From NCBI RefSeq assembly GCF_016406325.1, contig NZ_CP066370.1:4092001-4156000 (forward strand): DNA of 64,000 nt. The letters are read 5' to 3'. Source of the DNA: Shewanella putrefaciens. GTDB lineage: Bacteria > Pseudomonadota > Gammaproteobacteria > Enterobacterales > Shewanellaceae. Below, one piece after another: positions 40,459-49,662 of this stretch (its first letter is position 1; each line of letters begins with the position of its first letter). Under the pieces are notes generated by a model. It saw only the letters and a program-made list of their open reading frames with translations, did not search any database and was not told the origin of the DNA. The position numbers and the translations under genes are program-made.

Positions 40459-40884
40459 TTAGAACTTGAGTGAATAACCACTGGAAACCCACTCATTGAA
40501 ATTTGCCGCCAACAATACCATAGACTCTTTAGTTAAATCGCCGAAAGGTACCCTATAAACTGGCCAGTCTTCTGAGCTTATATTATGTGTGGTATCGAAG
40601 ACAATTGACTCTCCCCCACCATCTGAACCAATAGCAACCAACCCAGGCAAGTATTGCTCGTAGCAATAGGCTTCTGTTAATTCGGAAATCTCTTTAGCGC
40701 TCCAGAGCACAACTGAGTCATCTGGTTCTTGCACGCCAATCGGAGTTTCGGCCCCATTAGTTTCAAGCAAGAACTTCTTATACTCACTAGGAAGATCTGT
40801 TCCTAACCATTTCTCAAGAGCCTGAATTTCTTCAGTACTTGCTGGATTTTCCGGATATTCGAATTTATCTCGATATTTGCTCAT
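40459..40884 (-). CDS. SMI1/KNR4 family protein
   Basis: A SMI1/KNR4 (SUKH) domain protein of about 141 residues from ATG at 40882-40884 (MSKYRDKF). Diagnostic stretches are EIQALEKWLGTDLPSEYKKF, then LLETNGAE and AIGSDGGGESIVFD. In-frame ATGs at 40896 and 40998 would add 4 or 38 residues; none of the three has a strong ribosome site, and the longest extension has no similarity to the family. It is likely an immunity protein of a toxin system now lost, lying beside the frameshifted gene in the 39-41.6 kb accessory stretch. Confidence 0.75.
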   Translation of the reverse strand: MSKYRDKFEYPENPASTEEIQALEKWLGTDLPSEYKKFLLETNGAETPIGVQEPDDSVVLWSAKEISELTEAYCYEQYLPGLVAIGSDGGGESIVFDTTHNISSEDWPVYRVPFGDLTKESMVLLAANFNEWVSSGYSLKF

Positions 40885-40998
40885 GATGCGTAACATCTTA
40901 GTAATTATGCGCTGTTTGCAGGGCATAAATCGCTTGTTGGACTTGGCAACTGCCACATACAGGTCAATTGGTACAAATGATGCTATAGGAATTTGCAT

Positions 40999-41674
40999 TT
41001 TTGCGGTAGCGGTTTTTTATACTGTTTCATGGTTAATCACTTGATATTGTTTTAGCTTTCTCATTCTTTTACGCTCACGTCTGACTCATTATTTACCTTG
41101 ATTGACAGCATTTTGGCCTCGTATTCAGGCTAACACTCATACCACATTTTCTCATCTGCTAATGTAATTGCGGTTGGATAATACTGATTAGACCAGAGCC
41201 CTGTAGCATTACTAAAATTGAGTCAACATACTGATGTTGAAGTGAGCTAGATGCCACTTTGCTAACAAGGAATGGGCAATACCTTTTTAGCTAAACGAAC
41301 AGTGTGAGGGGGTAGTTAAGATTGCCACTGTTGCAACAGTGACCGTTGGCGGCATGGCCGCTCTTTCACATCTGACCCATAGGGATATGGGAAATGCCAC
41401 TATGATGTCGGGAACATCATCGGCCATGTGATCGCGACATTCGCACTTCCATATGCAGCAGATGCCGCCGCCGAGCCTATAGGGATACTTCTTGTAAAAT
41501 AAAAGGGCGGCGTGTCACTGGGGAAACAGTGGCAATGCACATAACACAAGATACGATTCAGCTGTCTTACTTTGGGGTAGAATGGAATTAAAGTAACCTG
41601 TCGGATCTAATCGCATCGTGATTTGAATATTGACAGGTTAACTCTAGATTAATCCAAATAAGTATCCCTAAGCA
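40999..41674. other. Gene-poor stretch between SMI1/KNR4 gene and trmL
   Basis: About 675 bases with no credible gene, tRNA or intact mobile element. The inverted repeat copy lies at 41353-41376. Short open pieces around 41290-41510 in different frames look like decayed coding sequence, but I cannot name a parent gene. Confidence 0.5.
41353..41376 (-). repeat. Right copy of a diverged inverted repeat
   Basis: Minus-strand GATGTGAAAGAGCGGCCATG matches, with an internal deletion, the plus-strand copy at 39459-39517. See that entry. Confidence 0.55.
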
Positions 41675-42139
41675 TTAAATTGCACCTTCAAAACCGAGTT
41701 GGCGCCACGCTTCGTAGCTGATAATGGCCACTGCATTAGAAAGGTTCAAACTACGACTCGTTGCCGCCATTGGAATACGCAATCTTTGCTCGGGCGGAAT
41801 CGACTCGATAATCGCCATCGGCAAACCACGGGTCTCAGGGCCAAATAACAGCACATCATCCTTGGCAAAACTCAGCTCAGTATGCGGGCGACTCCCCTTA
41901 GTAGTGCAGGCCATAATGCGCTTGCCTGTCATCGCTTCAAGAAAGGCATCGAAATCTTTATGGCGAGTCACATTGGTTAAGTCTGCATAGTCCAAACCCG
42001 CGCGGCGTAGCTTTTTCTCTTCTAGATCAAAACCTAATGGCTCAATTAAATGCAGCTGGCAGCCATTGTTTGCGCAAAGGCGAATGATATTACCTGTGTT
42101 AGGTGCGATTTCTGGCTCATAGAGTGCGATATGGAACAT
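41675..42139 (-). CDS. trmL: TrmL, tRNA (cytidine/uridine-34 2'-O)-methyltransferase
   Basis: A 154-residue SPOUT methyltransferase that methylates the wobble ribose of tRNA-Leu isoacceptors. The knot motifs are clear: [26 protein letters not shown] and [12 protein letters not shown]. The length fits the family. It lies alone on the minus strand, divergent from the DMT transporter gene. Confidence 0.95.
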   Translation of the reverse strand: MFHIALYEPEIAPNTGNIIRLCANNGCQLHLIEPLGFDLEEKKLRRAGLDYADLTNVTRHKDFDAFLEAMTGKRIMACTTKGSRPHTELSFAKDDVLLFGPETRGLPMAIIESIPPEQRLRIPMAATSRSLNLSNAVAIISYEAWRQLGFEGAI

Positions 42140-42333
42140 ACTGACCCGCCTGTAAAAAATGACGCCCGATTATACGGCAAACGGCGCACAAGCGCAGTGT
42201 CTGTTGTGAGTGGATTTGGCTCAGGTCATACAACAGAGGTTGTAAATAGGTGGAATTGTTATCTCAAGGCTTGCCTGCTTTATTATCTCAAAGTAACATA
42301 TCTCAACATCAAGATACTTTTTAAGAAGCCATT

Positions 42334-43191
42334 ATGCCCTTTGTGATTGCGTTACTCGCTCCTGTATTTTGGGGGACTACCTATGCGTTAGTGAGTCTCT
42401 ACTTACATGATATGTCGCCCTACTGGGTGGCCGTGTGGCGCGCCTTGCCAGCGGGGATATTAATGTTAATGCTGCGTCCTCGTTTGCCAACGCTGGTGTG
42501 GTCAAAGCTTGGTTTGCTCGCTTTTTGTAATATCGGCGCTTTCTTCGCTTTGCTATTTATCGGAGCTTACCGTTTGCCGGGCGCAGTGGCGGGAACCTTA
42601 GGGGCGACGCTGCCACTCATCTTCTTAATACTGGCTTGGCTCATTGATAAAAAAAGGCCAGGAATAAAGTGGTTACTATTAGGTTTGATGGGGCTCGGTG
42701 GGGTCATTTTACTGCTTAACCCGTCGGCGGATCTCGATCCTATCGGTGTACTTTGCATGCTGAGTGCCACCACTTTAATCGCTTTTTCTTCTCGCTGGAT
42801 GCAAAAGTGGGATGTGGGTGACTTTTTAGTACTGACCGCGTGGCAGCTATTATTGGGCGGCTTGATGCTGATCCCACTGGCTTGGTTTATGGCAGGGCCA
42901 CCGCAGCTACCGAGTATGACTTTGGTGCCGTCGCTGATATGGTTAGTGATTGCTAACACCGCCGTTGCCTATTGGGCTTGGCTGTGGTCGATGCGAAACT
43001 TAGGTCCAGAAATCATGGGCATGATGGCTTTAGTCAATCCCGTAGTTGCCGTATCATTAGGCGTATTAATTGTGGGGGAAAATTTAGATATGCGTCAATG
43101 GATGGGAATAGCGGTGATTTTATTGTCACTGTTATTGATGAAGTTGCCGCAGAATTTAAGGTTAAATCCATTTAAAAAAGTGCAACCCTAG
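42334..43191 (+). CDS. EamA/DMT family transporter
   Basis: A 285-residue inner-membrane protein with ten predicted helices in two EamA repeats (about 1-135 and 140-280), starting PFVIALLAPVFWGTTYALVS. Members export amino acids or other metabolites; the substrate is unknown. The LysR gene starts 28 bases downstream on the same strand, so the pair may be co-transcribed or functionally linked. Confidence 0.88.
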   Translation: MPFVIALLAPVFWGTTYALVSLYLHDMSPYWVAVWRALPAGILMLMLRPRLPTLVWSKLGLLAFCNIGAFFALLFIGAYRLPGAVAGTLGATLPLIFLILAWLIDKKRPGIKWLLLGLMGLGGVILLLNPSADLDPIGVLCMLSATTLIAFSSRWMQKWDVGDFLVLTAWQLLLGGLMLIPLAWFMAGPPQLPSMTLVPSLIWLVIANTAVAYWAWLWSMRNLGPEIMGMMALVNPVVAVSLGVLIVGENLDMRQWMGIAVILLSLLLMKLPQNLRLNPFKKVQP

Positions 43192-43219
43192 TCATTATTT
43201 TGGTACGAATGAGGCATAG

Positions 43220-44161
43220 ATGCTAAAACGTTTGGATCTGAATTTACTGCCCGTACTCGAAATCCTACTTGAGGAACAAAGCGTGACCGCCGCTGCGGCG
43301 CGGTTGCATTTGAGCCAGTCGGCGGTGAGTAAACAGCTCACACGTTTGAGAGAAGTGTTTGACGATCCTTTATTTGAGCGTACCGCCTATGGCCTAAAAC
43401 CGACGCCCAAGGCCTTGTCACTCGCGCCTGAGTTGCGCCAATGCTTACAGCAGCTGGCGCAATTTACTCGCCCCAACACCTTTGAACCGGCCTTGAGCCA
43501 ACGTCAATTTAGAATGCATTTGGTTGAAACCACCTATTCGCTGACCTTTCCCCATTTTATGCCCATGTTGCTTACCCAAGCGCCCGGTGTGAGTCTCAAT
43601 TGCCAAACATGGCGACTCGATACTATGGACAAATTACTGCGCTGCGACATCGACTTAGCCATAGGTTGTCGCGAGTGGGATGAGCGTTCGCCCATGCATG
43701 TGAATAATATTCCCGATGACTTATGCCATGTTGAGTTAGTGCAGGATTATCCAGTGTGTTTGATGCGCCGTGATCATCCGGCGTTAACACAAGAGTGGAA
43801 TTTAGATACCTTCTTGAGTTATCGCCATCTGCAAGTGGCTTTTGGTGGTTTAGAGCATTGGTTGCTGGATGATGTGTTACAACTCGAGGGCCGTAAACGG
43901 GATATTGCCGTGAATATGACCGACTTTCAGAGTGCTCTCACCCTGTGTGAACAGAGCGATTTGATCCTCTGTGCACCTTCGCGGTATGCCTTGGCTGTGA
44001 TGAAGTCTTTTGAGCTTCAGTCTTTACCATCACCCATCAAGCTGATCCCCGGTGCGTATTTATTGATGTGGCACAAACACTTCGAACACGACTTAAGCCA
44101 TAAATGGCTGCGAGAGTTGATTATCAATCGAGTGCATCAATCACACTCGCCTCAAACTTAG
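43220..44161 (+). CDS. LysR family transcriptional regulator
   Basis: A 313-residue regulator. The winged helix-turn-helix lies at residues 4-62 (LDLNLLPVLEILLEEQSVT then LSQSAVSKQLTRLRE), followed by the periplasmic-binding-like effector domain. ATG at 43220 with GAGG upstream. Ends with a four-base overlap with the convergent patatin gene. Target genes unknown; the upstream transporter is a candidate. Confidence 0.9.
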   Translation: MLKRLDLNLLPVLEILLEEQSVTAAAARLHLSQSAVSKQLTRLREVFDDPLFERTAYGLKPTPKALSLAPELRQCLQQLAQFTRPNTFEPALSQRQFRMHLVETTYSLTFPHFMPMLLTQAPGVSLNCQTWRLDTMDKLLRCDIDLAIGCREWDERSPMHVNNIPDDLCHVELVQDYPVCLMRRDHPALTQEWNLDTFLSYRHLQVAFGGLEHWLLDDVLQLEGRKRDIAVNMTDFQSALTLCEQSDLILCAPSRYALAVMKSFELQSLPSPIKLIPGAYLLMWHKHFEHDLSHKWLRELIINRVHQSHSPQT

Positions 44162-45027
44162 CCACCTTCAGGCTTCACTAGCCAAGTGAGCAAGGTGGGC
44201 AGAATAGCATTCCCATCGGTAAGCCCTTGCTGATAAACAGCGGTCACTTTATCAATATTACGATCAAGTCTTGATAAATTAAGTGGCTTGTCGGGACGGA
44301 TCACAAAGGCTTTACCTGCGATAACGGCTTGGTCGATATCGAGTAACGCGCGGTTGTAAACTCGATGGCGCTCGCTTAATGCATGGGCAACTGCGGGATA
44401 GCGTTTATAGGTTTTGTGCGCTAACCAATTCATTTTCATGGGTGATTTTTGGTAGTGCTGATCTTGAGTCAAGATCACTACTTGGCGAGAATAACCGTCT
44501 TTTTGAGCCTGCAGCACAGGTATAGGTTCAGCAATCCCACCATCAAGGTAAGGATTGTGGTTGATTACGCAGGGTTTAGACATAAAAGGCAGGCTAGAGG
44601 AGGCAATAAGTACATCCAATAATTTATCATGGCAGCTAAAATCTACTCTGCTAAAGTAATCCGTTTTGCCTGTGTTGCAGTTAAAAGCCCCTACTTTAAA
44701 TTCAGTGTCACTCTTTAAAAATGTCTCAAAATCAAATGGCAGCAACTCATAAGCCATACGACGGTAGGTAAAGTCAGTGTTGACATAGTTGCCTGTCGCC
44801 AGCCAATGACGAACGCCCATATAGCGTTTGTCATTAAGATATTGCTGCTGGATTTGGAGATTACGGCCAAATTGACGTGACACATAGGATGCAGGATAAA
44901 TCGCCCCCGCCGACACACCAATCACATAACTAAAGTTGAGTGACTGCTGTAGAAACGCGTCTAATACACCTGCGGTATAAATGGCTCTGAGGCCGCCACC
45001 TTCTAATACTAAGGCCACATCTTTCAT
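44158..45027 (-). CDS. Patatin-like phospholipase family protein (YjjU-like)
   Basis: A 289-residue patatin-domain protein. The oxyanion hole GGGLRAIYTAG (residues 10-20), the nucleophile elbow GVSAGA (Ser near residue 40) and the catalytic DGG (YLDGGIAEP) are all present, so it should be an active lipid acyl hydrolase. The C-terminal YKRYPAVAHAL stretch fits the YjjU group. Convergent with the LysR gene. Confidence 0.9.
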   Translation of the reverse strand: MKDVALVLEGGGLRAIYTAGVLDAFLQQSLNFSYVIGVSAGAIYPASYVSRQFGRNLQIQQQYLNDKRYMGVRHWLATGNYVNTDFTYRRMAYELLPFDFETFLKSDTEFKVGAFNCNTGKTDYFSRVDFSCHDKLLDVLIASSSLPFMSKPCVINHNPYLDGGIAEPIPVLQAQKDGYSRQVVILTQDQHYQKSPMKMNWLAHKTYKRYPAVAHALSERHRVYNRALLDIDQAVIAGKAFVIRPDKPLNLSRLDRNIDKVTAVYQQGLTDGNAILPTLLTWLVKPEGG

Positions 45028-45158
45028 CTATTGGGTACATCTTTTTATTGATTCATATCAGCAGAATACCCCAGCTTGAGTAAGAAATGAATGTGCAAAC
45101 TCTACACCTTCGCTGGCAACATAGTGACAAAACTTACACTCTCATCATAACGAATAGG

Positions 45159-46130
45159 CTAAGCGCCTAACCTGTGCTCTTTACCACTTTTAATATGCTC
45201 TGTTTGATAACTCCCACCTTTCAATTGATCGGCATGGTTAAAATCAGTTTGACTAAAATATTGGCTGAGCGCGTTTAAGGCTTCTTTGACTTTAGCAGGC
45301 TGCCTATCCCGTGCAGATGTCACACTGTAAACACTGTAAGTATTGAATGACCATTCGGGTAACAAGGGGACTAATACACCTTTATCAAGATAATCAAGCA
45401 CTTCAGGTTCGGGTAAGGCGGCATATCCTAACCCATCAAGCGTAAGCTGGATTAAGGTCTGCATATTGTTAACGCTGATCCGCTGCCCCGTGAGCTCAAA
45501 ACACTCAAGACTAGGATGATGGGTTAAAAGTTCGCCTTTAGTGTAATTGTGATTGATTCGATTAAATGCCGCTAATTCAGATGGATGCTTGATATTATGA
45601 TGCATAGGCAAGTAATCAGGTGAGGTACAGAGCAACATCCGCCAATCGGCTAAGTGACGGGCAATTAAGTTTGAGTCTGAGAGTGGACCAATGCAAATCG
45701 CCAGATCGATACCGTCGTTGACTATATCTATGGGCCCATCCTGCATAACGAGGTTCAAACTTATTTGTGGATGAGTTGCAAGTAAATACTGAAAAGGTTC
45801 ACTTAATAAACCACCACCAAATCCTACAGGCGCCGCAATCTTCAATTCCCCAGAAGGAATACCTTTTAAGTTATTAAGTTTTTGCTCAGTGCTATCAACG
45901 ATACTGATCACTTTGCGGCAATTCTCATAGAACAAACTGCCTGCCTCGGTGAGCGTGAGGTTGCGGGTATTTCGGTGAAATAGACTTATCCCCATATCCA
46001 TTTCGAGCTTGGTCACTTGCTGACTTACCGCAGACGAGCTGAGATTTAATTGCTGCGCAGCGGCACTCATCGATCCCTTTTCCGCAATAGTCGCAAAAAC
46101 GATCATCCCCTTGATCATGTTTTTATTCAT
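45159..46130 (-). CDS. LysR family transcriptional regulator
   Basis: A LysR regulator of about 323 residues from ATG at 46128-46130 (MNKNMIKGM). The helix-turn-helix covers about residues 4-60 (FATIAEKGSMSAAAQQLN then LSSSAVSQQVTKLE), with the effector-binding domain after it. A longer frame to 46187 would run into the shared promoter. It is divergent from the TonB-dependent receptor gene, 124 bases apart, with a Fur-box-like site between them, so it may regulate the receptor. Confidence 0.88.
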   Translation of the reverse strand: MNKNMIKGMIVFATIAEKGSMSAAAQQLNLSSSAVSQQVTKLEMDMGISLFHRNTRNLTLTEAGSLFYENCRKVISIVDSTEQKLNNLKGIPSGELKIAAPVGFGGGLLSEPFQYLLATHPQISLNLVMQDGPIDIVNDGIDLAICIGPLSDSNLIARHLADWRMLLCTSPDYLPMHHNIKHPSELAAFNRINHNYTKGELLTHHPSLECFELTGQRISVNNMQTLIQLTLDGLGYAALPEPEVLDYLDKGVLVPLLPEWSFNTYSVYSVTSARDRQPAKVKEALNALSQYFSQTDFNHADQLKGGSYQTEHIKSGKEHRLGA

Positions 46131-46205
46131 TCTTAAGTAACTCTTAAAAGTGATTACCCAAATTCTAACTTGAGTCAATTGTAACATAGGAATACATTTC
46201 CGTAT

Positions 46206-46220
46206 TGAAAATTGTTCTCA
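46206..46220. promoter_or_regulatory. Fur-box-like operator
   Basis: TGAAAATTGTTCTCA matches the 7-1-7 Fur consensus TGATAATNATTATCA at 11 of 14 fixed positions. It lies 35 bases upstream of the TonB-dependent receptor ATG and between two divergent genes, where iron control of the receptor would be expected. Confidence 0.65.
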
Positions 46221-46254
46221 TTTGCAAAATGTTCTCTATGGAGACTTGTTGGTT

Positions 46255-48255
46255 ATGTTGTTGAGTCGTAAGAAGTATCTCGCCCAAGTAATTAGTGTTT
46301 TATGTTTGTTACCCACAATACCTGTGACAAATGCCCTTGCGGATACCGCGCCTGATAAAGAAAAGATGATGGAAAGAATCGTGGTGACCGCCTCGGGATT
46401 TGAACAGCAAATTCGTGATGCGCCAGCTTCTATCAGCGTGATCACCCGTGAGGATCTGGATAACCGCTTCTACCGCGACTTAACCGATGCCATGTTAGAA
46501 GTGCCTGGCGTGGTAATTACGGGCGGTGCGGATCGTCAGGATATCAGTCTGCGGGGCATGGGTAGTCAATACACGTTAATTTTAGTGGATGGTAAACGTC
46601 AATCCTCGCGCGAGACACGGACTAACAGCGATGGTCCTGGTGTCGAAGGCGCTTGGACACCACCATTGGCTGCTATTGATAGAATTGAAATTGTCCGCGG
46701 CCCTATGTCATCACTTTATGGTTCGGATGCCATTGGTGGTGTGATCAACATTATCACCCGCAAAGTGCCGAACGAGTGGCAAGGTGAACTGCGACTCGAC
46801 ACAACTCTGCAGGAAAAATCAGACTCGGGAAATGTGTATCAAGGTAACTTTTTTGTTAACGGTGGCTTGATCAAAGATCTGCTAGGGATGCAACTTTATG
46901 GTCAATATACTCAGCGTGAAGAAGATAATATTTACGGAGGTTATCGTGGCCGCGATGCGACTAACTTGACCGCGAGATTTGCGCTCACGCCCAATGAAAA
47001 TCACGATATCATGTTCGAAGTTGGTACCTCTAACCAAGAACTCGACAGTAGCTTAGGCAAAACCGTTGCACCTTTAGCACCAGGTGCAAGCTGTGGCCGT
47101 AATGGTTGCCCAGCCTCCTCTACCACTGAATATGAAAATAGCACTTTCTCACTTTCCCATACTGGTCGTTGGGACTTTGGTACTTCCGATACTTATATAA
47201 AGCATGAGGAATATGACAATAAATCCCGTAAGATGAAAATCACTAACACGGATGCGCAATCTAGCCTAATCACTACATTAGGCCAAAGTCATACAGCGAC
47301 CTTTGGCGCAGCATTCAATCATCAAGATCTCACTGACGAAACAGGTAACCAAGTGAGTGACTTAACCGATATTAGTCGCAAACAGTGGTCGGTATTTTCT
47401 GAGGATGAATGGCGCATTGTCGATAACTTTGCTCTGACCATGGGTCTGCGTTTGGATGACGATGAAAACTTTGGTAATCATGTCAGTCCGCGCGTTTATG
47501 GGGTGTGGGGATTAACCGACAGCACCACCTTAAAGGGCGGTGTGTCAACGGGCTTTAGGGCGCCGAGTTTGCGCCAGACAGTACCCGACTGGGGACAAGT
47601 CAGCCGTGGCGGCAATATGTACGGTAATCCGGATCTTGAACCAGAGACCTCCGTCAACTATGAGCTTGGTTTATATTCAGATCTGACCGAAAGCATTACC
47701 GCCAGTGCAGGTGTATTCTATAACGAGTTTAAGGACAAAATAACCCGCGTAGCCTGCCCTGCGACTCAATGCACTGAAGGCCCAAATCAATTTGGTTCCG
47801 ATCCTACAACCTATGTGAATATTGACGAAGCAGTGACCCAAGGGATTGAACTGAGTATCGACTATCGCATTCGCTCAAACTTGAGTTTGACGGGGAACTA
47901 TACCTATACGGACTCAGAGCAAAAGACAGGTGCTTATAAAGGTAGCCCATTGAATCAATTGCCTAAGCATTTGATCCAAGCGTCTTTCAACTACGAACCT
48001 ATTGATAATTTAAGCACTTGGCTGAGAGTGAACTACCGTGGCGAAGAGAGCCAACCGACGACAGGCCCCTCATCGAGCAGTTTAATCGCACCTTCTTACA
48101 CTCTGCTGGATTTGGGGGCTAACTATCAGTTGAACGATAGCCTGAAATTTAGCGCGGGTATCTATAACGCCTTCGATAAGGAAATTACCCAAGAAGAATA
48201 CGGTTATATTGAAGATGGCCGCCGTTATTGGTTAGGTATGACCTATAGTTTTTAA
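46255..48255 (+). CDS. TonB-dependent receptor (siderophore/heme-type)
   Basis: About 666 residues from ATG at 46255 (open frame extends to a TTG at 46222). Signal peptide ending ALA near residue 30; a TonB-box-like MERIVVTASG; plug domain with APASISVITREDL and VRGPMSSLYGSDAIGGVINIITR; then a 22-strand barrel ending in WLGMTYSF, with terminal aromatic residue. Similar in layout to CirA/FepA-type receptors; the ligand is not evident. GGAG at 46240-46243. Likely repressed by Fur-iron through the site just upstream. Confidence 0.92.
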   Translation: MLLSRKKYLAQVISVLCLLPTIPVTNALADTAPDKEKMMERIVVTASGFEQQIRDAPASISVITREDLDNRFYRDLTDAMLEVPGVVITGGADRQDISLRGMGSQYTLILVDGKRQSSRETRTNSDGPGVEGAWTPPLAAIDRIEIVRGPMSSLYGSDAIGGVINIITRKVPNEWQGELRLDTTLQEKSDSGNVYQGNFFVNGGLIKDLLGMQLYGQYTQREEDNIYGGYRGRDATNLTARFALTPNENHDIMFEVGTSNQELDSSLGKTVAPLAPGASCGRNGCPASSTTEYENSTFSLSHTGRWDFGTSDTYIKHEEYDNKSRKMKITNTDAQSSLITTLGQSHTATFGAAFNHQDLTDETGNQVSDLTDISRKQWSVFSEDEWRIVDNFALTMGLRLDDDENFGNHVSPRVYGVWGLTDSTTLKGGVSTGFRAPSLRQTVPDWGQVSRGGNMYGNPDLEPETSVNYELGLYSDLTESITASAGVFYNEFKDKITRVACPATQCTEGPNQFGSDPTTYVNIDEAVTQGIELSIDYRIRSNLSLTGNYTYTDSEQKTGAYKGSPLNQLPKHLIQASFNYEPIDNLSTWLRVNYRGEESQPTTGPSSSSLIAPSYTLLDLGANYQLNDSLKFSAGIYNAFDKEITQEEYGYIEDGRRYWLGMTYSF

Positions 48256-48274
48256 ATTGAAAATAGTGAGTTAT

Positions 48275-48308
48275 AAAGAAGCCAGCTACATGCTGGCTTC
48301 TTTTTTGA
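48275..48308. terminator. Terminator after the TonB-dependent receptor gene
   Basis: A perfect 12-base-pair stem (AAAGAAGCCAGC / GCTGGCTTCTTT), followed by TTT on the plus strand. The convergent minus-strand gene ends at 48309, so it may serve both. Confidence 0.9.
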
Positions 48309-49250
48309 TTATTCAAAATTCGGTTTACGAATAAACAGGATGCTAAGATCTTGCTTTGGCGTGAACTGTTTTTGCTGGAATTCAAAGGTGAGTGGATCGG
48401 TTTTTTTGAGCTCGCCATCAAAACACAAGCTAATGAGATCTGTGGGCTGGGATTTTTTTAGGATGAGTTTGAAGTCCTTAATCGGCCCTTGCCAGTTATT
48501 AGCCGTGACCAAAATATAGCTAAGGTGGCTCCATTCCACGCCAATCTCCTGATCTTCACCGTCTTGTTTAACGATAAGGTTGCGCTTCCTAATGCCTTGC
48601 TTTGCACTTTCATCTAAACAGGCCAGTTCAGTGTAAGTATCAATAATACTACTGGCAGTATCGGGGATACCTGTTGAGAGGCTTGGCGTGTAGCTATGGC
48701 TGATAGCGACAGATTTACCCGCGGGAAAAGTTTGTTCCCACACAAAGTAATCACTTAGGGTAAAGGCGATTTGTTGGTTCTCATCCAACCATTGCTTGGG
48801 GAGCGCGGATTTACCCTTGGGGACTTCGGCATATTCGGCAAAGTAAGCGACTTCATCTACACCCCAGCCAAGCTGTTTCAACTCGGTTGAAATATCGGTT
48901 TTATCGGCAAGTTGGGCAACAAGCCTGTGCTGAGTTGGCTGGGTTTTGCCATTCACTTTAAGGGTGAAGTTATCAATGCTGCTGTGATCGGCGGAGCCAA
49001 AAAACATCGGTGGCATGGGGAAGGCGATGGGGACGATAAGATCCTGCGAACTGGTGTTGGTAAACATATAATCGACCCTGACTTCGGTCTCGCTGATAAA
49101 GAGAGACTCTTTATCCATACTGATATTAGGCTGATATTTCAAGGTAATAGAGCCATTAGCATCGCCAAAACTGCTGTCGTTGGCAGAGGCTGTTTCTCCG
49201 TAGACGAGTAAAACTATAGCAAAAAGGGCTATGGCTAAGTGTGCTGACAT
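48309..49250 (-). CDS. DUF4424 domain exported protein
   Basis: About 313 residues from ATG at 49248-49250 (MSAHLAIALFAI...), which gives a clean signal peptide ending ASA near residue 24. The mature part starts NDSSFGDANGSITLKYQPN, a DUF4424-type start, and continues as a beta-rich domain. A longer frame upstream to 49328 would spoil the signal peptide. Function unknown; it is located between the TonB-dependent receptor and the HemN-like gene but runs opposite to the receptor. Confidence 0.82.
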   Translation of the reverse strand: MSAHLAIALFAIVLLVYGETASANDSSFGDANGSITLKYQPNISMDKESLFISETEVRVDYMFTNTSSQDLIVPIAFPMPPMFFGSADHSSIDNFTLKVNGKTQPTQHRLVAQLADKTDISTELKQLGWGVDEVAYFAEYAEVPKGKSALPKQWLDENQQIAFTLSDYFVWEQTFPAGKSVAISHSYTPSLSTGIPDTASSIIDTYTELACLDESAKQGIRKRNLIVKQDGEDQEIGVEWSHLSYILVTANNWQGPIKDFKLILKKSQPTDLISLCFDGELKKTDPLTFEFQQKQFTPKQDLSILFIRKPNFE

Positions 49251-49296
49251 AAACTTCTTAACTCTAGTTGGATGTTTTAGTATCAATGGGGAACGA

Positions 49297-49530
49297 TTAT
49301 TGCGCGCGGGCGAGGTCGATGGCCGCACTTATCGCATTTCGCGCTTGTGGGCTATTTTTCCAGCAAGTGGTTCGCAGCATACTGGCGACTAAGTTAGCAA
49401 TATCATCCACTTCGTGTTGGGCAAGTTGTTGCAGTGAACTGATACCAATTTCTTCGAACCGTTTAATTACCGTCGGCCCAACGCCTTTGAGTGCTAATAA
49501 GGCTTGTTTTTCTTGTTCATTAAAACCCAT
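49297..49530 (-). CDS. Small helix-hairpin-helix protein
   Basis: A 77-residue protein with a helix-hairpin-helix motif (LKGVGPTVIKRFEEIGI at residues 14-30), often a DNA- or RNA-binding unit and also seen in TfoX C-terminal domains. AAGGAG stands upstream of its ATG at 49528-49530. It lies between the DUF4424 gene and the terminator of the HemN-like gene on the same strand. Function unknown. Confidence 0.75.
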   Translation of the reverse strand: MGFNEQEKQALLALKGVGPTVIKRFEEIGISSLQQLAQHEVDDIANLVASMLRTTCWKNSPQARNAISAAIDLARAQ

Positions 49531-49604
49531 AACGAATACTCCTTTATTGTTGGGATTGTGCTCAATTAATAGTACTGGGCAAGATTACCTTTAAACCGAG
49601 TTAA

Positions 49605-49626
49605 CAAAAAGGCCCTCGAAGGGCCT
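49605..49626 (-). terminator. Terminator of the HemN-like gene
   Basis: On the minus strand a seven-base-pair GC stem (AGGCCCT / AGGGCCT, loop TCG) is followed by TTTTTG, 37 bases past the stop codon of the radical SAM gene. Confidence 0.85.
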
Positions 49627-49662
49627 GTATAGTCTTTATGAATCAACAATCATCAATAAGTG

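Noticed and set aside
42050..42346. 98-codon plus-strand frame overlapping trmL
   Set aside because: It runs antisense through the start of trmL and has no ribosome site or conserved features.
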